Of a stretch of DNA of 6,968 nt, positions 5,430 through 6,968 are shown one piece after another. Every line of letters begins with the position of its first letter. The stretch's first letter is position 1. Below the pieces are notes generated by a model that ran no database searches, was not told the origin of the DNA, and saw only the letters and a list, made by a program, of their open reading frames with translations. The position numbers were made by a program, and so were the translations under genes. Source of the DNA: Candidatus Bathyarchaeota archaeon (GTDB lineage Archaea > Thermoproteota > Bathyarchaeia > Bathyarchaeales > Bathyarchaeaceae); assembly GCA_029883255.1 (NCBI GenBank), contig JAOUJL010000073.1, forward strand, positions 1 to 6,968. The letters are read 5' to 3'.

Positions 5430-6254
5430 ATGAATGTGCTAAATGAGTTGAAGGTCAACCCGCTGAATTATGCTGCGAATCTAGAGTCACCTATCGGCGT
5501 TTACCTTAGAAGAAACATATTCAAAAAGGAAACTAAGGCTGATACAACCTTAAGGAAAAAATTGTATGAGAAAACTGTTGCCAACCAGTCTGTGAATGGA
5601 AGTTGGGACCAGCTATTTGTTCGAACAGCTAACAATCTTTGGAACCTTGCTCTTCTAGGCTATGACGCAGAAGATGAAAGAGTCAAGAAAGGGTTAGAGT
5701 GGCTTCTATCAATTCAGAGACACCAATATAGGGGCTATACAGGTTTTTTCCATTCAAACAACAGAAAAGACCCATACGTGATGCGCTCAACATTTTACGG
5801 AGAATTCGGGCCAGGCTGCACGATTTTTTATCAAACAACCTATGCAATTCATTTATTCCACATTTTTGGTTTTGATGACATTAGACAAGTTCAAAAAACT
5901 GTAAAATCATATCTTCAGTTTTGGAGGCCCGATTGGTGTGGTGCATGGTGCACAATCAATGTGTTATGTATATTGATTGAGCACCCCTTAAGTGCAGAAT
6001 CAAAACAGGTTGAGAGTGGTTTGAAATATTTAGATAAGCGACAGACTAAAACGGGAGCGTGGAAGGGTTTTCCCTTCTACCATACTTTTCATGCTTTATC
6101 CAGAGCGCATCATTTTTTGGCAAAAGAGCAGTTTGAAAAGGCGCTTCCATCAATTGTTAAGAGACAGAATAAAGGTGGAAGCTGGGGCAGAAAAGAGCAG
6201 GAGACTGAAACGTTCTTGGTTTTAGATGCTCTGAAGAATGCTTGTACCATGTAG
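5430..6254 (+). CDS. Alpha/alpha-toroid protein with prenyltransferase/squalene-cyclase repeats
   Basis: This 274-residue protein contains repeats of the terpenoid cyclase/protein prenyltransferase superfamily. QW-type motifs are QSVNGSW (53-59), QTKTGAW (205-211) and QNKGGSW (246-252), plus a weaker one around 95-107 (QRHQYRGYTGF). Each is followed by a helix pair such as TANNLWNLALLGYD. The length suits a single toroid, about half a squalene-hopene cyclase. The DxDD acid motif of those cyclases is absent, so cyclase activity is unlikely. Asp168-x-Cys170 in RPDWCGAW and His218 in FYHTFHALSRA occur in the order of the zinc ligands of protein farnesyltransferase beta subunits (DxC, then YHTC-type His), which is a hint only. 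No signal peptide or membrane helix is seen. ATG 5430 is preferred to starts near 5331, because the extra hydrophobic N-terminus lies in the promoter gap. The true substrate is unknown. Confidence 0.8.
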   Translation: MNVLNELKVNPLNYAANLESPIGVYLRRNIFKKETKADTTLRKKLYEKTVANQSVNGSWDQLFVRTANNLWNLALLGYDAEDERVKKGLEWLLSIQRHQYRGYTGFFHSNNRKDPYVMRSTFYGEFGPGCTIFYQTTYAIHLFHIFGFDDIRQVQKTVKSYLQFWRPDWCGAWCTINVLCILIEHPLSAESKQVESGLKYLDKRQTKTGAWKGFPFYHTFHALSRAHHFLAKEQFEKALPSIVKRQNKGGSWGRKEQETETFLVLDALKNACTM

Positions 6255-6265
6255 CAGAAACGTAA

Positions 6266-6283
6266 CTGTGGCCATAAACACAG
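6266..6283. terminator. Weak hairpin between convergent genes
   Basis: CTGTG and CACAG form a 5-bp stem around an 8-base loop, 12 bases past the toroid gene stop. On the minus strand a TTTTT run (plus-strand AAAAA at 6284-6288) lies just before the stem. It may help end transcription from either side, but the stem is short. Confidence 0.25.
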
Positions 6284-6332
6284 AAAAAGCATGATGTTGT
6301 TGTCTTCTCCTCTCATACGCATAGATATTTCC

Positions 6333-6431
6333 TTAGCTTGCATCAAAGACTCGAGTTTCAGTCTCTTCAGTTTTGGCTGGGATGAAATACCATTTGCACC
6401 ACACGTTAGCTTTTCTCTTGTTTTGAGCCAT
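6333..6431 (-). CDS. Possible 32-residue micro-protein
   Basis: An ATG-to-TAA frame of 32 codons begins MAQNKRKANVWCKWYFIPAK and ends in an acidic-then-polar tail (TEETETRVFDAS). The composition is protein-like: a basic N-terminus, an aromatic core VWCKWYFIP and an acidic C-terminus. An AT-rich TATA-like tract at 6457-6467 lies about 31 bp before the ATG, so a short-leader or leaderless transcript would fit. No ribosome-binding site is seen. There is one Cys and no metal motif, signal peptide or membrane helix. I do not recognise a family. A chance frame of this length is quite possible. The promoter position and the residue pattern lift it above the background. Confidence 0.4.
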   Translation of the reverse strand: MAQNKRKANVWCKWYFIPAKTEETETRVFDAS

Positions 6432-6456
6432 TGATAAAAGGGAAAAGAACGTCTGC

Positions 6457-6467
6457 TTTATTATTAA
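6457..6467. promoter_or_regulatory. AT-rich TATA-like box in the glyS / micro-ORF gap
   Basis: TTTATTATTAA on the plus strand (TTAATAATAAA on the minus) is centred at 6462. About 26 bp downstream gives a plus start near 6488, 10 nt before the glyS ATG. It gives a minus start near 6436, 5 nt before the micro-ORF ATG. Either or both directions are possible. Confidence 0.45.
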
Positions 6468-6497
6468 CTAGCACACCAATGGTTCATAAAAAGGCAC

Positions 6498-6968
6498 ATG
6501 AACAGAAGTGAACAGCCTATGCAAGCCCAAGACAAGTTTGAAAAGATCAGTGAACTGGCAAAGCGTCGAGGCTTTTTCTGGCCTTCCTGCGAAATCTACG
6601 GGGGGGTGAGCGGCTTCATAACGTTTGGTCCGTTGGGGTCCATACTAAAAAGAAAGATCGAAGACAAGTTTCGAGGTTTCTTCATTCGTCCCTTTGGCCT
6701 TTACGAAATCGAATCGTCGGTGATTATGCCGGGCAAAGTGTTTGAAGCCTCCGGCCATGTGAATCACTTCAAGGAACCCATGATTGAGTGTAGCAAGTGC
6801 AAACGAAGGTTTCGAGCTGATCACGTATTGCGGGAGTTTGCAGGGATGAGCGACACGGAAACGGAAAAACTTAGTCTTCAAGAGTTGGCAAATGAAATTA
6901 ACAAACGCAACATTAAATGTCCAGATTGCGGCGGTGACTTTGGCAAACCTATGCAATTCTTAACAATG
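6498..6968 (+). CDS. glyS: Glycyl-tRNA synthetase, N-terminal part (cut by window edge)
   Basis: GlyRS charges tRNA-Gly with glycine using ATP, in the cytoplasm. The first 157 codons are present and the gene continues past the right edge. Class II motif 1 is seen in EIYGGVSGFITFGPLG (32-47) followed by the helix SILKRKIEDKF. Then come the ESSVIMPGKVFEASGHVNHF block (72-91) and FRADHVLRE (105-113), both typical of the alpha2 archaeal/eukaryal-type enzyme and not the bacterial alpha2beta2 form. A zinc-binding insertion is marked by C98-S-K-C101 and C141-P-D-C144. ATG 6498 is chosen because it lies at a leader length of about 10 nt from the TATA-like tract. ATG 6519, seven codons in, is an alternative. 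No strong ribosome-binding site is present. It is divergent from the possible micro-protein gene. Confidence 0.96.
   Translation, partial: MNRSEQPMQAQDKFEKISELAKRRGFFWPSCEIYGGVSGFITFGPLGSILKRKIEDKFRGFFIRPFGLYEIESSVIMPGKVFEASGHVNHFKEPMIECSKCKRRFRADHVLREFAGMSDTETEKLSLQELANEINKRNIKCPDCGGDFGKPMQFLTM

Noticed and set aside
5430..6254. Functional squalene-hopene cyclase
   Set aside because: The protein is one toroid of 274 residues and lacks the DxDD acid motif. The GFDD sequence near residue 147 does not match it.

Overview
The window looks archaeal. It carries an NAD-dependent inositol-1-phosphate synthase, an FtsZ-type tubulin GTPase and an archaeal/eukaryal-type glycyl-tRNA synthetase. Its intergenic gaps hold AT-rich TATA-like boxes at archaeal spacing, and several genes have little or no ribosome-binding site. 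FtsZ argues against the Cdv-only crenarchaeal orders. The mix would suit an uncultured lineage such as Bathyarchaeia, but that placement is a guess made without any database comparison.

Layout, left to right: (1) the last 50 codons of a membrane-anchored protein (+), followed by a T-rich stretch; (2) inositol-1-phosphate synthase (-), divergent from a small zinc-ribbon protein (+) across a roughly 100-bp gap with a self-symmetric TATA-like octamer; (3) an unrecognised 135-residue protein (-), divergent from ftsZ (+) across a 106-bp gap with a perfect 14-bp palindrome; (4) a GC-rich island with nested hairpins and a possible decayed micro-ORF, then a class I SAM methyltransferase pseudogene (+) with two stops, three frameshifts and a damaged SAM-binding motif; (5) a DUF917/S-methyl-thiohydantoin-desulfurase-family protein (-), divergent from a small alpha/alpha-toroid (prenyltransferase/squalene-cyclase-repeat) protein (+); (6) a 32-codon micro-ORF (-), divergent from the glycyl-tRNA synthetase gene (+), which runs off the right edge.

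The genes do not form one operon or pathway. Nearly every complete gene is transcribed alone from a short divergent promoter region. The biochemical themes are inositol (polar lipid head groups or compatible solutes), cell division, translation and two poorly characterised enzymes. The most interesting points are the repeated use of symmetric TATA elements between divergent genes, the unknown partner of ftsZ, a possible protein-prenyltransferase-like zinc site in the toroid protein, and the two micro-ORFs. I saw no CRISPR array, insertion sequence, tRNA or rRNA.
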